Assembly: GCF_014645495.1 (NCBI RefSeq)
Contig: NZ_BMLV01000007.1
Location: forward strand, 57,707 to 121,706
Origin: Cloacibacterium rupense
GTDB lineage: Bacteria; Bacteroidota; Bacteroidia; Flavobacteriales; Weeksellaceae
Length of the DNA stretch: 64,000 bases
Direction: 5' to 3'
A program made the translations under genes and the position numbers. Below the pieces are notes generated by a model. The model had not been told where the DNA came from and searched no databases. It saw only the letters and a program-made list of their open reading frames with translations. Positions within the stretch are counted from its first letter, which is position 1. Every line of letters begins with the position of its first letter. Of the stretch, positions 17,484 through 26,785 are shown one piece after another.

Positions 17484-18686
17484 ATGGAACTAATTCACAG
17501 AAACCTCCTCATCGGAATACACGACTCGCTTCAAGAAACTTTTTTTGAAAAAAATAAATATGCAGATAAAGTTATAGAAAGACTTTTAAAAGCTCACAGA
17601 AAATGGGGAAGCCAAGACAGAGCCGTAGTTTCGGAGATTTTTTACAACATCATCCGTTGGAAAAAACGCCTAGAATATTACATTGGTGAAGGTGCAAAAC
17701 CTGGAAATATCTATAAACTCATCCTTGCTTATTTGCTTTGGAGTAAAACCCATTACAAAAAATTTGAAGAATTTGACGGAATTAAAATCGCAGATATTTT
17801 AACCAAACTAAAAAAAGGAACTGTTCCTAATAAAGCTTTTGAACATTCTATTCCAGAATGGTTGGCAGCAACTTTAGAAAAAGAATTGGGTGCTAATTGG
17901 GAAAGAGAAATGATAGCTTTGAACGAACAAGCGCCAACTATCCTAAGAGCTAATTCTCTGAAAACTTCTGCAAAACATTTAATAGAAGAACTAAAACACG
18001 AAAACGTAGAAAGTTTTACCATCAATGGTTTCAAAGATGCAGTACAATTAGAAGAAAAGAAAAATGTGTTCTTGACTTCAGCTTTTAAAGATGGACTTTT
18101 CGAGGTTCAAGATGCTGGCTCTCAAAAAATTGCAGAATTTCTAGACGTAAAACCCGGAATGCGAGTGGTAGATGCTTGCGCAGGAGCAGGCGGAAAAACA
18201 CTTCACCTTGCTGCTATGATGGAAAATAAAGGTCAAATTATTGCAATGGATATTCATGGTTGGAAATTAACTGAACTGAAACGCCGCGCAAAAAGAGCTG
18301 GCGCTCACAACATAGAAACCAGAGAAATTACCGATACTAAAGTCATCAAAAGATTGCACGAAAAAGCAGATAGACTATTGATAGACGCACCTTGTTCTGG
18401 ACTTGGTGTTTTGAAAAGAAACCCAGATTCTAAGTGGAAAATTGATCAAGATTTTATTGATAGAATTAAAAAAGAACAACAACAAATTCTGCAAGATTAT
18501 TCTAAAATCATCAGAAAAGGTGGTAAATTGGTCTATGCAACGTGTTCTATTCTTCCAAGTGAAAATAACGAACAAGTAGCAGAATTTCTAAAAAACAATC
18601 CAGATTTTAAATTGGTAAAAGATGAAAAAGTAATGCCAAGTTCTGGTTTTGATGGCTTTTATATGGCACTGATTGAGAGAATCTAA
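17484..18686 (+). CDS. RsmB/NOP family rRNA cytosine-C5 methyltransferase
   Basis: The 400-residue enzyme has a NusB-like N-terminal RNA-binding domain (KVIERLLKAHRKWGSQDR region) and a C-terminal Rossmann methyltransferase domain with the SAM motif DACAGAGGKT near residue 232. It carries the two cysteine motifs of RNA m5C enzymes: DAPCSGLGVLKRNPDSKW and YATCSILPSENNEQ. The closest known role is m5C967 of 16S rRNA (RsmB), but the family also includes RsmF. It heads a tight cluster with a second methyltransferase 3 bp downstream. Confidence 0.9.
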   Translation: MELIHRNLLIGIHDSLQETFFEKNKYADKVIERLLKAHRKWGSQDRAVVSEIFYNIIRWKKRLEYYIGEGAKPGNIYKLILAYLLWSKTHYKKFEEFDGIKIADILTKLKKGTVPNKAFEHSIPEWLAATLEKELGANWEREMIALNEQAPTILRANSLKTSAKHLIEELKHENVESFTINGFKDAVQLEEKKNVFLTSAFKDGLFEVQDAGSQKIAEFLDVKPGMRVVDACAGAGGKTLHLAAMMENKGQIIAMDIHGWKLTELKRRAKRAGAHNIETREITDTKVIKRLHEKADRLLIDAPCSGLGVLKRNPDSKWKIDQDFIDRIKKEQQQILQDYSKIIRKGGKLVYATCSILPSENNEQVAEFLKNNPDFKLVKDEKVMPSSGFDGFYMALIERI

Positions 18687-18689
18687 AAA

Positions 18690-19367
18690 ATGTCCACCGA
18701 AAAAATTATAGAATATTACGACCAACTTGCTTCTGAATATGATGAAAATCGTTTTGGGAATTCTTACGGTCAATTTATTGATTTTCAAGAGCGAAGAATA
18801 TTAAATAAAATTTTTAAAAATCAATCTGGTAAGATTTTAGACATTGCTTGCGGAAGCGGAAGATTGACCAATTTTGCAACTTCTGGCGCAGACGCAAGTG
18901 AAGAAATGCTGAAAATTGCTCACAAAAAATTCCCAGAAAAAGAGTTTTTTCAAGCAAAATCAAATGATTTGCCTTTTGAAAAAGAAAACTTTCAAGGTTG
19001 TCTTACATTTCACTTTATAATGCATCTTGATGAAGATATTTTTACAAAAACCATTGATGAAGTTCACCGAATTTTGTCTAAAAATGGAACTTTTGTTTTT
19101 GATATTCCTGTAAAAAACAGAAGAAAAATCCTCAATCAAAATCAAGAAAATTGGCACGCTGCACTGAGTTTCAACCAAGATGAAATAGAAAAATTTATCA
19201 AAAACAAATTCGAAATCCGAAAGAAATTCGGGCTTTTAATCATTCCTATTCACAGAATCCCAAAGCGTTTCAGAAAATATTTTCTTACATTTGATTTTCT
19301 GTTGTCTAATTTTGGATTACTGAAAAACCTCTCTTCTTATCATATTTATGAACTAAGAAAAATATGA
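18690..19367 (+). CDS. Class I SAM-dependent methyltransferase
   Basis: The 225-residue protein has the UbiE-like methyltransferase signature ILDIACGSGRLTNFA near residue 48, then GADASEEMLKIAHKKFP and a post-motif QGCLTFHFIMHL. The substrate cannot be read from sequence. It starts 3 bp after the upstream rRNA methyltransferase and its stop overlaps the start of the VanW gene by 4 bp (ATGA), so the three are very likely translated from one message. Confidence 0.82.
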   Translation: MSTEKIIEYYDQLASEYDENRFGNSYGQFIDFQERRILNKIFKNQSGKILDIACGSGRLTNFATSGADASEEMLKIAHKKFPEKEFFQAKSNDLPFEKENFQGCLTFHFIMHLDEDIFTKTIDEVHRILSKNGTFVFDIPVKNRRKILNQNQENWHAALSFNQDEIEKFIKNKFEIRKKFGLLIIPIHRIPKRFRKYFLTFDFLLSNFGLLKNLSSYHIYELRKI

Positions 19368-20056
19368 GTTTTAAAAAGCAAATTAAAGTTTTTGTAAAAT
19401 TAACTTTCAGGAAAATCGAAGATTCCTTCAATAGAATTCCGTTTGCTATTAAAAAAAATGATGAAGAGTTGCCTTACAAAGTTACGATTCAGCAACCTTT
19501 CATTTCTCAAGAATTTTTAGAAAACAAAAAGCATAATCTAAAGGTTGCCTCAGAAAAAATCAATCAAATTATAGTTTATCCCAATGAAATTTTCTCTTTT
19601 TGGAAAATTGTAAAAAATCCGAACAATACCAATGTTTATAAATCTGGCAGAAGTTTGGTGGCGGGCAAACTTCAAGAGCAAATTGGTGGTGGTTTGTGTC
19701 AAATCTCGGGAGCTATTTTCCATTTGGCGTTACTTTCTCAACTAGAAATTGTAGAAAGACATCAACATTCTGTAGATATTTACACTGAAGAAAACCGCTA
19801 CACACCGCTAGGAACAGACGCTACTGTAGTTTTTGGGTACAAAGATTTGCGCATCAGAAATCCTTATCATTTTCCTATTCAGTTTCGGTTTTCAGTAGAA
19901 GAAAATCATTTTGTTGGCGAATTATGTTCTAAAGAAAAAATAGAAACCTCGGCTTTAAACTTCGAAATTAAAAGTTCTGAAAATGAAAAAACAGTTTCAA
20001 TTATAGACAACGGCAAAATTATTTCTGTTTCTCATTATAAAAATCAATCACTTTAA
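19364..20056 (+). CDS. VanW family protein
   Basis: The 230-residue protein contains the VanW core: VYPNEIFSFWKIVKNP-type start, KSGRSLVAGKLQEQIGGGLC, QISGAIFHLALLS, and TDATVVFGYKDLRIRNP. VanW is an accessory gene in some glycopeptide-resistance clusters, but most family members, as here, stand outside any resistance locus and have no known function. No signal peptide is visible. It is translationally coupled to the preceding methyltransferase through an ATGA overlap. Confidence 0.85.
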   Translation: MSFKKQIKVFVKLTFRKIEDSFNRIPFAIKKNDEELPYKVTIQQPFISQEFLENKKHNLKVASEKINQIIVYPNEIFSFWKIVKNPNNTNVYKSGRSLVAGKLQEQIGGGLCQISGAIFHLALLSQLEIVERHQHSVDIYTEENRYTPLGTDATVVFGYKDLRIRNPYHFPIQFRFSVEENHFVGELCSKEKIETSALNFEIKSSENEKTVSIIDNGKIISVSHYKNQSL

Positions 20057-20181
20057 CTTAAAAAAATTAACCAACTTTCTTTAAATAAGCGTTTGATATT
20101 AAAATATTTCTAAAAAACTTTAATTTAATTAAAAATTTAAACTAATTTAAAATTTTTGTTTTTATTTTTAAATGTAAAGTA

Positions 20182-20189
20182 TATTTTTG
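20182..20189 (+). promoter_or_regulatory. -7 promoter element of asnB
   Basis: TATTTTTG followed by GC lies 50 bp upstream of the asnB ATG in a very AT-rich leader. Confidence 0.55.
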
Positions 20190-20239
20190 CAACAGAAATT
20201 TAATCAAATTATTAATTATTACTCAACCAATATAAAATT

Positions 20240-21910
20240 ATGTGCGGAATTGTATGCTTGTTTGATGCAAAACAAAAAACAGAAACACTAAGACCACAAA
20301 TCTTAGAAATGTCTAAAAAAATAAGACATAGAGGACCAGATTGGAGCGGAATTTTTCAGTCAGAAAAAACTGTTTTCTCACACGAAAGATTAGCGATTGT
20401 AGACCCAACTTCTGGTAAACAACCATTATATACCAAAGACGGAAAAGTAGTTTTAGCCGTAAACGGAGAAATCTATAACCATAGAGAACTGAGAAAAGAA
20501 TTCCCTGATTATGAATTCCTTACACAATCTGACTGCGAAGTAATCTTGGCATTGTACAGAAGAGATGGTAAAGATTTCATCGAAAAACTGAATGGGATTT
20601 TTTCTTTTGCGCTTTATGATATAGAAAACGATATTTATCTAATCGCAAGAGACCACATGGGAATTTGTCCGCTTTATCAAGGTTGGGACAAACATGGCAA
20701 CTACTACATTGGCTCTGAACTAAAAGCACTAGAAGGTGTTTGTAATAAGATTGAAACTTTTTTACCAGGACACTTTGTATATAGCAAAGACGGACAAGAA
20801 TTACAACAATGGTACAAAAGAGATTGGGAAAGTTATGACGCGGTAAAAGATAATGAAACAGATATTGCTGCTATTAGAAAAGGTCTAGAAGAAGCGGTAC
20901 ACAGACAATTGATGAGTGATGTTCCTTATGGAGTTTTGCTTTCTGGAGGTCTAGATTCTTCAATTATTTCTGCTGTTGCAGCTAAATATGCAAGAAATAG
21001 AATTGAAAGCGGCGACCAACAAGAAGCTTGGTATCCTAGATTACACAGTTTTGCGGTTGGTTTAGAAGGTTCGCCAGATTTATTAGCGGCTCAGAAAGCA
21101 GCAGAACATATCGGTTCTGTACACCACGAAATACATTTCACAGTTCAAGAAGGTTTAGATGCAGTTCGAGACGTAATTTATCATCTAGAAACGTATGATG
21201 TAACCACTGTAAGAGCTTCTACACCAATGTATTTGATGTCTAGAGTGATAAAATCTATGGGGATTAAGATGGTACTTTCTGGTGAAGGAAGTGATGAGCT
21301 TTTTGGAGGATATCTATATTTCCACAAAGCGCCAAATGCAAAAGAATTCCATGATGAGACGGTGAGAAAACTAGGAAAACTTCACCTTTATGATTGTTTA
21401 AGAGCGAACAAAGCATTGATGAGCTGGGGAATTGAAGGAAGAGTTCCTTTCTTGGATAAAGAATTTATGGATATTGCCATGAATGTAAATCCAAAAGATA
21501 AAATGGTGAACAAAGCCGAAGGTAAAATCGAAAAATGGGTTTTAAGAAAAGCCTTCGAAGATCTATTACCAGAAAGCATCGCATGGAGACAAAAAGAGCA
21601 ATTTAGCGACGGTGTTGGTTACAGCTGGATTGACACTTTAAAAGAAATTGCAGAAAAAGAAGTGACAGATGAAATGATGGCAAATGCGAAATTCAGATTC
21701 CCACAAAATACTCCACAGAACAAAGAAGAATACAGATACAGAACTATTTTTGAGGAGCATTTCCCAAGTGAAACGGCTGCCCTTACTGTTCCTTCTGTTC
21801 CTTCAGTAGCTTGTTCTACACCAATTGCTCTCGAATGGGACGAAGCGTTCAAAAAAATGAATGACCCAAGTGGTAGAGCTGTACTAAGCGTACACGAAGA
21901 TTCTTACTAA
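20240..21910 (+). CDS. asnB: Asparagine synthase (glutamine-hydrolysing), AsnB
   Basis: AsnB makes asparagine from aspartate, ATP and glutamine in the cytosol. The N-terminal class II glutaminase starts with MCGIVC, giving the catalytic Cys2 after Met removal, and includes RLAIVDPTSGKQPL. The synthetase domain has the PP-loop SGGLDSS at about residue 235 and MVLSGEGSDELFGGY. The length of 556 residues matches E. coli AsnB closely. The C-terminus VACSTPIALEWDEAF is typical for the family. It is monocistronic and ends in a terminator. Confidence 0.96.
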   Translation: MCGIVCLFDAKQKTETLRPQILEMSKKIRHRGPDWSGIFQSEKTVFSHERLAIVDPTSGKQPLYTKDGKVVLAVNGEIYNHRELRKEFPDYEFLTQSDCEVILALYRRDGKDFIEKLNGIFSFALYDIENDIYLIARDHMGICPLYQGWDKHGNYYIGSELKALEGVCNKIETFLPGHFVYSKDGQELQQWYKRDWESYDAVKDNETDIAAIRKGLEEAVHRQLMSDVPYGVLLSGGLDSSIISAVAAKYARNRIESGDQQEAWYPRLHSFAVGLEGSPDLLAAQKAAEHIGSVHHEIHFTVQEGLDAVRDVIYHLETYDVTTVRASTPMYLMSRVIKSMGIKMVLSGEGSDELFGGYLYFHKAPNAKEFHDETVRKLGKLHLYDCLRANKALMSWGIEGRVPFLDKEFMDIAMNVNPKDKMVNKAEGKIEKWVLRKAFEDLLPESIAWRQKEQFSDGVGYSWIDTLKEIAEKEVTDEMMANAKFRFPQNTPQNKEEYRYRTIFEEHFPSETAALTVPSVPSVACSTPIALEWDEAFKKMNDPSGRAVLSVHEDSY

Positions 21911-21935
21911 GAAATTTAATATTTGATATGAAGAG

Positions 21936-21968
21936 AAGTCTGTCCAAAATTTTGGGCAGGCTTTTTTA
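21936..21968 (+). terminator. Terminator of asnB
   Basis: The stem AAGTCTGTCC / GGGCAGGCTT (with G-U pairs, 21936-21963) is followed by a T run. Confidence 0.75.
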
Positions 21969-22007
21969 TTGAATAATACCATTTAAACTTTAAAATTTCT
22001 GGAAGAG

Positions 22008-22110
22008 GCCACGAAGTGGCGAAATATAATAGCATCGGGTGAAGCCCGATGAAAAAATAAATAAGAAAAGTGAAGCCCTGAAATCGAAGATTCGACGTAG
22101 TCAAAGGGCG
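22008..22110. repeat. Hairpin-rich intergenic element
   Basis: Four short hairpins are packed into about 100 bp: GCCAC-GAA-GTGGC (22008-22020), CATCGGG-TGAAG-CCCGATG (22033-22051), GCCCT...AGGGC (22075-22079 with 22105-22109), and nested inside that TCGAA-GA-TTCGA (22084-22095). A one-mismatch copy of the first hairpin lies at 13746-13759 in inverted orientation. This resembles a REP-like interspersed element. An 81-codon frame across it has no protein-like features. Confidence 0.55.
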
Positions 22111-22192
22111 AAATGTTATTAAAGTAAATTCAAAGCCAAAGCGGTATAAAATCATTAACAATCAAGGATGAATTAAGCATTAAAAAAATTCA

Positions 22193-22200
22193 TATTTTTG
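22193..22200 (+). promoter_or_regulatory. -7 promoter element of aguB-aguA
   Basis: TATTTTTG matches TAnnTTTG, 41 bp upstream of the aguB ATG. Confidence 0.6.
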
Positions 22201-22241
22201 CATAGAATTTGTATAAAGTTAGAAATTTAAAATTCCAAAAA

Positions 22242-23117
22242 ATGTCAAAAGTAAAAGTAGGCACAGTGCAAATGACCTGTGTAAAAGATAAAGAAACCAA
22301 CTTGCAAAAAGCCATCGAAAAAGTGAGAGAAGCTGCTGCAAAAGGTGCTCAAATTGTATGTTTGCAAGAACTTTTTACGTCACTTTATTTCTGTGATGTA
22401 GAAGATTATGACAATTTTGATTTGGCAGAATCCATTCCTGGTCCTTCTACCAATGCTCTCAGCGAAGTTGCCAAAGAATTAGGCGTGGTAATAATAGCTT
22501 CACTTTTCGAGAAAAGAGCGCAAGGTTTGTACCATAATACTACCGCAATTTTAGACGCAGACGGAACTTATTTGGGTAAATACAGAAAAATGCACATTCC
22601 AGACGATCCTGCTTTTTACGAAAAATTTTATTTCACGCCGGGAGATTTAGGCTATAAAGTTTTTCAGACCAAATTTGCAAAAATTGGCGTTCTGATTTGT
22701 TGGGATCAGTGGTATCCTGAAGCTTCTAGAATCACTGCATTAATGGGAGCAGAAATTATGTTTTATCCTACAGCCATTGGTTGGGCAACAGACCAAGACG
22801 AAGAAACCAACAAAGATCAATACAATTCTTGGCAAACCATCCAAAGAAGTCACGCAGTTGCCAACGGAGTGCCTGTAGTTTCGGTAAATAGAGTTGGTTT
22901 TGAGCAAGATGGCGCTATGAAATTCTGGGGTGGTAGTTTTGTAACCAACGGTCAAGGGAAATTATTGTATCTTGCTTCTCACGACCAAGAAGAAGTGGTA
23001 GTTACCGAATTAGATTTATCCGAAAGCGATTATTTCAGAAAACACTGGCCTTTCTTGAGAGACAGAAGGATAGATTCTTACCAACCGATTACTAAAAGAT
23101 TTATAGACGAAGATTAA
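22242..23117 (+). CDS. aguB: N-carbamoylputrescine amidase
   Basis: AguB hydrolyses N-carbamoylputrescine to putrescine, CO2 and ammonia, the last step of the agmatine route to polyamines. The 291-residue nitrilase-fold enzyme has the Glu-Lys-Cys triad in recognisable segments: IVCLQELF, YRKMHIPDD, and GVLICWDQWYPE with the catalytic Cys at about residue 153. An upstream in-frame TTG start is less likely because it lies near the promoter element. The next gene starts on the base after its stop and encodes the preceding enzyme of the pathway, which confirms the assignment. Confidence 0.94.
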   Translation: MSKVKVGTVQMTCVKDKETNLQKAIEKVREAAAKGAQIVCLQELFTSLYFCDVEDYDNFDLAESIPGPSTNALSEVAKELGVVIIASLFEKRAQGLYHNTTAILDADGTYLGKYRKMHIPDDPAFYEKFYFTPGDLGYKVFQTKFAKIGVLICWDQWYPEASRITALMGAEIMFYPTAIGWATDQDEETNKDQYNSWQTIQRSHAVANGVPVVSVNRVGFEQDGAMKFWGGSFVTNGQGKLLYLASHDQEEVVVTELDLSESDYFRKHWPFLRDRRIDSYQPITKRFIDED

Positions 23118-24173
23118 ATGATAGATTTACATAAAACCCCAAAACAATTAGGCTACACTTTTCCTGCAGAATGGGAAGAACACGAAGCAACTTGGCTTTC
23201 TTGGCCTCATAAGGAAGAATCTTGGCCAGGTAAATTAGAAGAAATTTATCCATTTTACTGTAAATTTATCAAAATTCTTTCAGAAGACGAATTCGTGAGA
23301 ATTAATGTAAAAGATGAGGAAATGAGGAAATTCGCGATGGATTGTATTATGCAATCTGGTGCAAATCTCGAAAATATAGAATTCTATTTCCATGAAACCA
23401 ATGACGCTTGGTGCAGAGACCACGGCCCTGCTTTCTTGATTAATAAAAATGGTGGAGAACCCGAAAAAGTAATCGTAGATTGGGGTTATAATGCTTGGGG
23501 AAATAAATATCCTCCGTTTGATTTTGACGATGTAATTCCTACAAAAATCGGAAAAGAATTCGATATTCCGGTTTTTCATCCAGGAATTGTAATGGAAGGC
23601 GGAAGCGTAGAATTTAACGGAAAAGGTACTATTCTGACTTCTAAATCTTGTCTCTTAAACAAAAACAGAAACCCTCATCTTACCAAAGAAGAAATTGAAG
23701 AATATCTAAAAAATTATTACGGACAAGAGCAAGTTCTTTGGGTAAGTGATGGAATTATCGGCGATGACACCGATGGACATATTGATGATACTGTTCGTTT
23801 TGTAAACGAAAATACAGTCCTTACCGTAGTAGAAGACAATCCTGAAGACGAAAACTACGAAATCTTGCAAACCAACCTTAGAGAATTGCAAGAAATGAAA
23901 CTTTTAGACGGTACCCCTTTAAATATCATTGAATTACCAATGCCAGACCCAGTTATTTGGGAAGATCAAAGATTACCAGCTTCTTATGCAAATTTTTATA
24001 TCTCGAACAAGCACGTAATTGTACCAACTTATAGATGTGATAAAGACGAAATTGCTTTAGAAATTATCCAAAAATGTTTCCCAGAAAGAAAAGTAGTTGG
24101 TATAGATTCTACCGAAATTATTTGGGGATTGGGAAGCTTCCATTGCTTGAGCCAACAAGAACCATTTATCTAA
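23118..24173 (+). CDS. aguA: Agmatine deiminase
   Basis: AguA converts agmatine to N-carbamoylputrescine and ammonia. The 351-residue protein shows the guanidine-modifying pentein fold: PAEWEEHEATWLSWPH at the N-terminus, the active-site segment WCRDHGPAF, the Asp-rich IIGDDTDGHIDDT, and the catalytic Cys at 343 in LGSFHCLSQQEP. It abuts aguB with no spacer, so both steps from agmatine to putrescine are made from one message. A terminator follows. Confidence 0.95.
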   Translation: MIDLHKTPKQLGYTFPAEWEEHEATWLSWPHKEESWPGKLEEIYPFYCKFIKILSEDEFVRINVKDEEMRKFAMDCIMQSGANLENIEFYFHETNDAWCRDHGPAFLINKNGGEPEKVIVDWGYNAWGNKYPPFDFDDVIPTKIGKEFDIPVFHPGIVMEGGSVEFNGKGTILTSKSCLLNKNRNPHLTKEEIEEYLKNYYGQEQVLWVSDGIIGDDTDGHIDDTVRFVNENTVLTVVEDNPEDENYEILQTNLRELQEMKLLDGTPLNIIELPMPDPVIWEDQRLPASYANFYISNKHVIVPTYRCDKDEIALEIIQKCFPERKVVGIDSTEIIWGLGSFHCLSQQEPFI

Positions 24174-24220
24174 AAAACATACAATTTTCATCATAAATTA
24201 AGTGATGAAATTCTCATAAT

Positions 24221-24260
24221 AAATCTCCTGTTTAATTAAAAAATAGGAGATTTTTTTTAT
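24221..24260 (+). terminator. Terminator of aguA
   Basis: The stem AAATCTCCT / AGGAGATTT (24221-24229 and 24245-24253) is followed by an eight-T run. Confidence 0.85.
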
Positions 24261-24350
24261 GCCTATCATCATTTTGGGGATTATTTTTCATCTCGAAAAA
24301 ACACATTTTACCCTCATAATAAAGCAGTTACAAGTTTTACAACAAAAACT

Positions 24351-24379
24351 TTGCTGTTTGCCCGAAATTTTTATATTTG
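24351..24379 (+). promoter_or_regulatory. Promoter of the tyrosine degradation operon
   Basis: TTG at 24351-24353 and TATATTTG at 24372-24379 are separated by 18 bp, close to the Bacteroidota TTG-N19-TAnnTTTG arrangement. The box ends 19 bp before the hmgA ATG. Confidence 0.65.
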
Positions 24380-24398
24380 TCAAAATCACAAGTTCATT

Positions 24399-25550
24399 AT
24401 GAGATATATACAACTTGGGAACATCCCGCAAAAAAGGCACACGATTTTTAAATCTAAAGAAGACCAATTCTACTATGAACAACTTTTTGGTACAGAAGGC
24501 TTTAGCGGAATTTCTTCTTTGCTTTATCATATCCATAGGCCTACTCAAATTAAGAAAACTAACATCTTTAAAGATGTAACCCCAAAAATCGCTATCGACA
24601 AAAACATTATCCCAAGAATGTTTAAAGGGAAAAATGTAACACCAGAAGATGATTTTTTGGAAAGTAGAAAAATACTGATGCTGAACAATGACCTAAAAAT
24701 GGGATTGGCAAAACCGAAAACTTCACCAGAATATTTCTACAAAAATGCAGAATGCGATGAACTTTTTTTTGTACACGAAGGTTCTGGAATTCTAAAAACT
24801 TTTATAGGAGATTTAGAATTTAGCGTAGGTGATTATTTAATCATTCCTAGAGGAACCATTTACCAATTTGATTTTTCATCGTCAGAAAATGTACTATTTT
24901 TCATAGAAAGTCATTCGCCAATTTACACCCCAAAAAGATATAGAAACCAATTCGGTCAACTTTTAGAGCATTCTCCGTTTTGTGAAAGAGACATCATAGT
25001 GCCTACTTTTACTGAACCCAAAAACGAAAAGGGAGATTTTTTAATCAAAGTAAAAAAAGAAAATCTAATTTGGGATTTTATTTATGCTACCCATCCGTTT
25101 GATGTAGTGGGTTGGGATGGCTATTTTTATCCTTTTAAATTCAATATTAAAAACTTCGAACCTATTACGGGAAGAATCCACCAACCACCACCAGTGCATC
25201 AAAATTTCGAAGCGCATAATTTTGTGGTTTGTTCCTTTGTAGCCAGAATGTATGATTATCATCCTTTGTCCATTCCTGCACCTTATAACCACAGCAATAT
25301 TGACAGTGACGAGGTTTTATTTTACACCGAAGGAGATTTTATGAGTAGAAATCATATTGATTTAATGGATTTTACGCTTCATCCTGGTGGTATAGTTCAT
25401 GGACCTCATCCTGGCGCTATGGAAAGAAGCATTGGCAAAAAATTTACAGATGAATATGCCGTAATGGTTGACCCTTTCAGACCACTAAAAATCACCGAAG
25501 AAGCCCTTAAAATAGAAGACCCTAGTTACAAAACCAGTTGGCTAGAATAA
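24399..25550 (+). CDS. hmgA: Homogentisate 1,2-dioxygenase
   Basis: HmgA opens the ring of homogentisate to maleylacetoacetate in tyrosine and phenylalanine breakdown. The protein of about 383 residues starts MRYIQLGNIPQKRHTIF and is a bicupin with VGDYLIIPRGTIYQFDF, FEAHNFVVCSFVARMYDYHP, and the iron-ligand-rich HPGGIVHGPHPGAMERSIG. The frame is open 48 bp upstream, but the TTG there overlaps the -33 promoter element. It is first in an operon with hpd, fahA and a flavin reductase. Confidence 0.93.
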   Translation: MRYIQLGNIPQKRHTIFKSKEDQFYYEQLFGTEGFSGISSLLYHIHRPTQIKKTNIFKDVTPKIAIDKNIIPRMFKGKNVTPEDDFLESRKILMLNNDLKMGLAKPKTSPEYFYKNAECDELFFVHEGSGILKTFIGDLEFSVGDYLIIPRGTIYQFDFSSSENVLFFIESHSPIYTPKRYRNQFGQLLEHSPFCERDIIVPTFTEPKNEKGDFLIKVKKENLIWDFIYATHPFDVVGWDGYFYPFKFNIKNFEPITGRIHQPPPVHQNFEAHNFVVCSFVARMYDYHPLSIPAPYNHSNIDSDEVLFYTEGDFMSRNHIDLMDFTLHPGGIVHGPHPGAMERSIGKKFTDEYAVMVDPFRPLKITEEALKIEDPSYKTSWLE

Positions 25551-25576
25551 TTTAATAAATTGATAAACAAATAGAT

Positions 25577-26707
25577 ATGGCAACATTAACATTTGCAGAA
25601 AAAATTTCACAAGCAGAAAACTTTCTACCCATTCATGGAACAGATTACATAGAATTCTACGTAGGAAATGCCAAACAATCTGCCCATTATTATAAAACCG
25701 CTTTTGGTTTTCAAAGTCTAGCTTATGCTGGGCCAGAAACTGGCGTTAAAGACCGCGTATCTTATGTCTTACAACAAGGTAAAATAAGATTAATTTTAAC
25801 TACTGCGCTTAAATCAGACCACCCTATTTCTGAACACGTAAAAAAACACGGAGACGGTGTAAAAGTTCTAGCACTTTGGGTAGAAGATGCCTACAAAGCC
25901 TTTGAAGAAACCACCAAACGTGGCGGAAAACCTTACCAAGAACCTATTACCCTAAAAGATGAAAATGGAGAAGTAAGAATGTCTGGAATTTATACTTACG
26001 GAGAAACAGTGCACATGTTTATAGAACGTAAAAATTACAACGGAATTTTTATGCCAGGCTTCGAAAAATGGGAAACAGATTACCAACCATCAGAGGTAGG
26101 ACTTTTATATGTTGACCATTGCGTAGGAAATGTAGGCTGGGATAGAATGATACCTGTGGTAAAGTGGTACGAAGAAGTAATGGGATTTGTGAATATTCTT
26201 TCCTTTGATGACAAACAAATCAGCACAGAATATTCTGCATTAATGAGCAAAGTAATGAGCAACGGAAATGGCTATGCCAAATTCCCAATTAATGAACCCG
26301 CGGAAGGAAAGAAAAAATCTCAAATTGAAGAATATTTAGATTTTTACGAAGGTGAAGGCGTACAACATATTGCAGTGGCAACCAAAGACATCATCCATAC
26401 GGTAACTGAACTTAAAAAACGTGGCGTAGAATTTCTATCAGCACCACCAAATGCCTACTACGAAATGATTCCCGAAAGAGTGGGAACCATCAATGAAGAC
26501 CTTAAAAAATTGCAAGAATTAGGCATCCTAATTGACCGTGACGAAGAAGGTTATCTATTGCAAATTTTCACCAAACCAGTAGAAGACCGCCCTACTCTTT
26601 TCTACGAAATTATAGAAAGACACGGTGCACAGAGTTTCGGTGCAGGCAATTTCAAAGCTTTATTCGAAGCATTAGAAAGAGAACAAGCCCGAAGAGGAAA
26701 TTTATAA
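25577..26707 (+). CDS. hpd: 4-hydroxyphenylpyruvate dioxygenase
   Basis: Hpd converts 4-hydroxyphenylpyruvate to homogentisate, the substrate of the enzyme encoded just upstream. The 376-residue protein is a tandem VOC-fold dioxygenase. The iron ligands lie in LLYVDHCVGNV, GVQHIAVATKDI and the C-terminal Glu region EGYLLQIFTKPVEDRPT, followed by the family tail GAGNFKALFEALEREQ. It starts 26 bp after hmgA. A 14-bp hairpin follows and separates it from fahA. Confidence 0.95.
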   Translation: MATLTFAEKISQAENFLPIHGTDYIEFYVGNAKQSAHYYKTAFGFQSLAYAGPETGVKDRVSYVLQQGKIRLILTTALKSDHPISEHVKKHGDGVKVLALWVEDAYKAFEETTKRGGKPYQEPITLKDENGEVRMSGIYTYGETVHMFIERKNYNGIFMPGFEKWETDYQPSEVGLLYVDHCVGNVGWDRMIPVVKWYEEVMGFVNILSFDDKQISTEYSALMSKVMSNGNGYAKFPINEPAEGKKKSQIEEYLDFYEGEGVQHIAVATKDIIHTVTELKKRGVEFLSAPPNAYYEMIPERVGTINEDLKKLQELGILIDRDEEGYLLQIFTKPVEDRPTLFYEIIERHGAQSFGAGNFKALFEALEREQARRGNL

Positions 26708-26732
26708 ACATCTTCAATAAATAATATAATTT

Positions 26733-26763
26733 ACCCTTTTAAAGTTCGTAACTTTGAAAGGGT
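26733..26763 (+). other. Long intercistronic hairpin between hpd and fahA
   Basis: ACCCTTTTAAAGTT and AACTTTGAAAGGGT form a 14-bp stem with one G-U pair and a 3-nt loop (26733-26746 and 26750-26763). There is no strong T run behind it, so it may be an mRNA-processing or attenuation site rather than a full terminator. Confidence 0.6.
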
Positions 26764-26785
26764 TACTATTTAAAAAACAATCTCA

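Noticed and set aside
19364..20056. Glycopeptide resistance locus because of the VanW protein
   Set aside because: No vanA/B-type ligase, vanH, vanX or sensor kinase genes are nearby; VanW alone has no established resistance role.
20057..20239. Riboswitch or attenuator ahead of asnB
   Set aside because: The leader is short after the likely start site and almost pure A/T, with no conserved stem structure that I could see.
21916..22161. 81-codon minus-strand frame downstream of asnB
   Set aside because: It runs across a cluster of hairpins and a terminator, has no ribosome-binding or promoter signal, and its translation is not protein-like.
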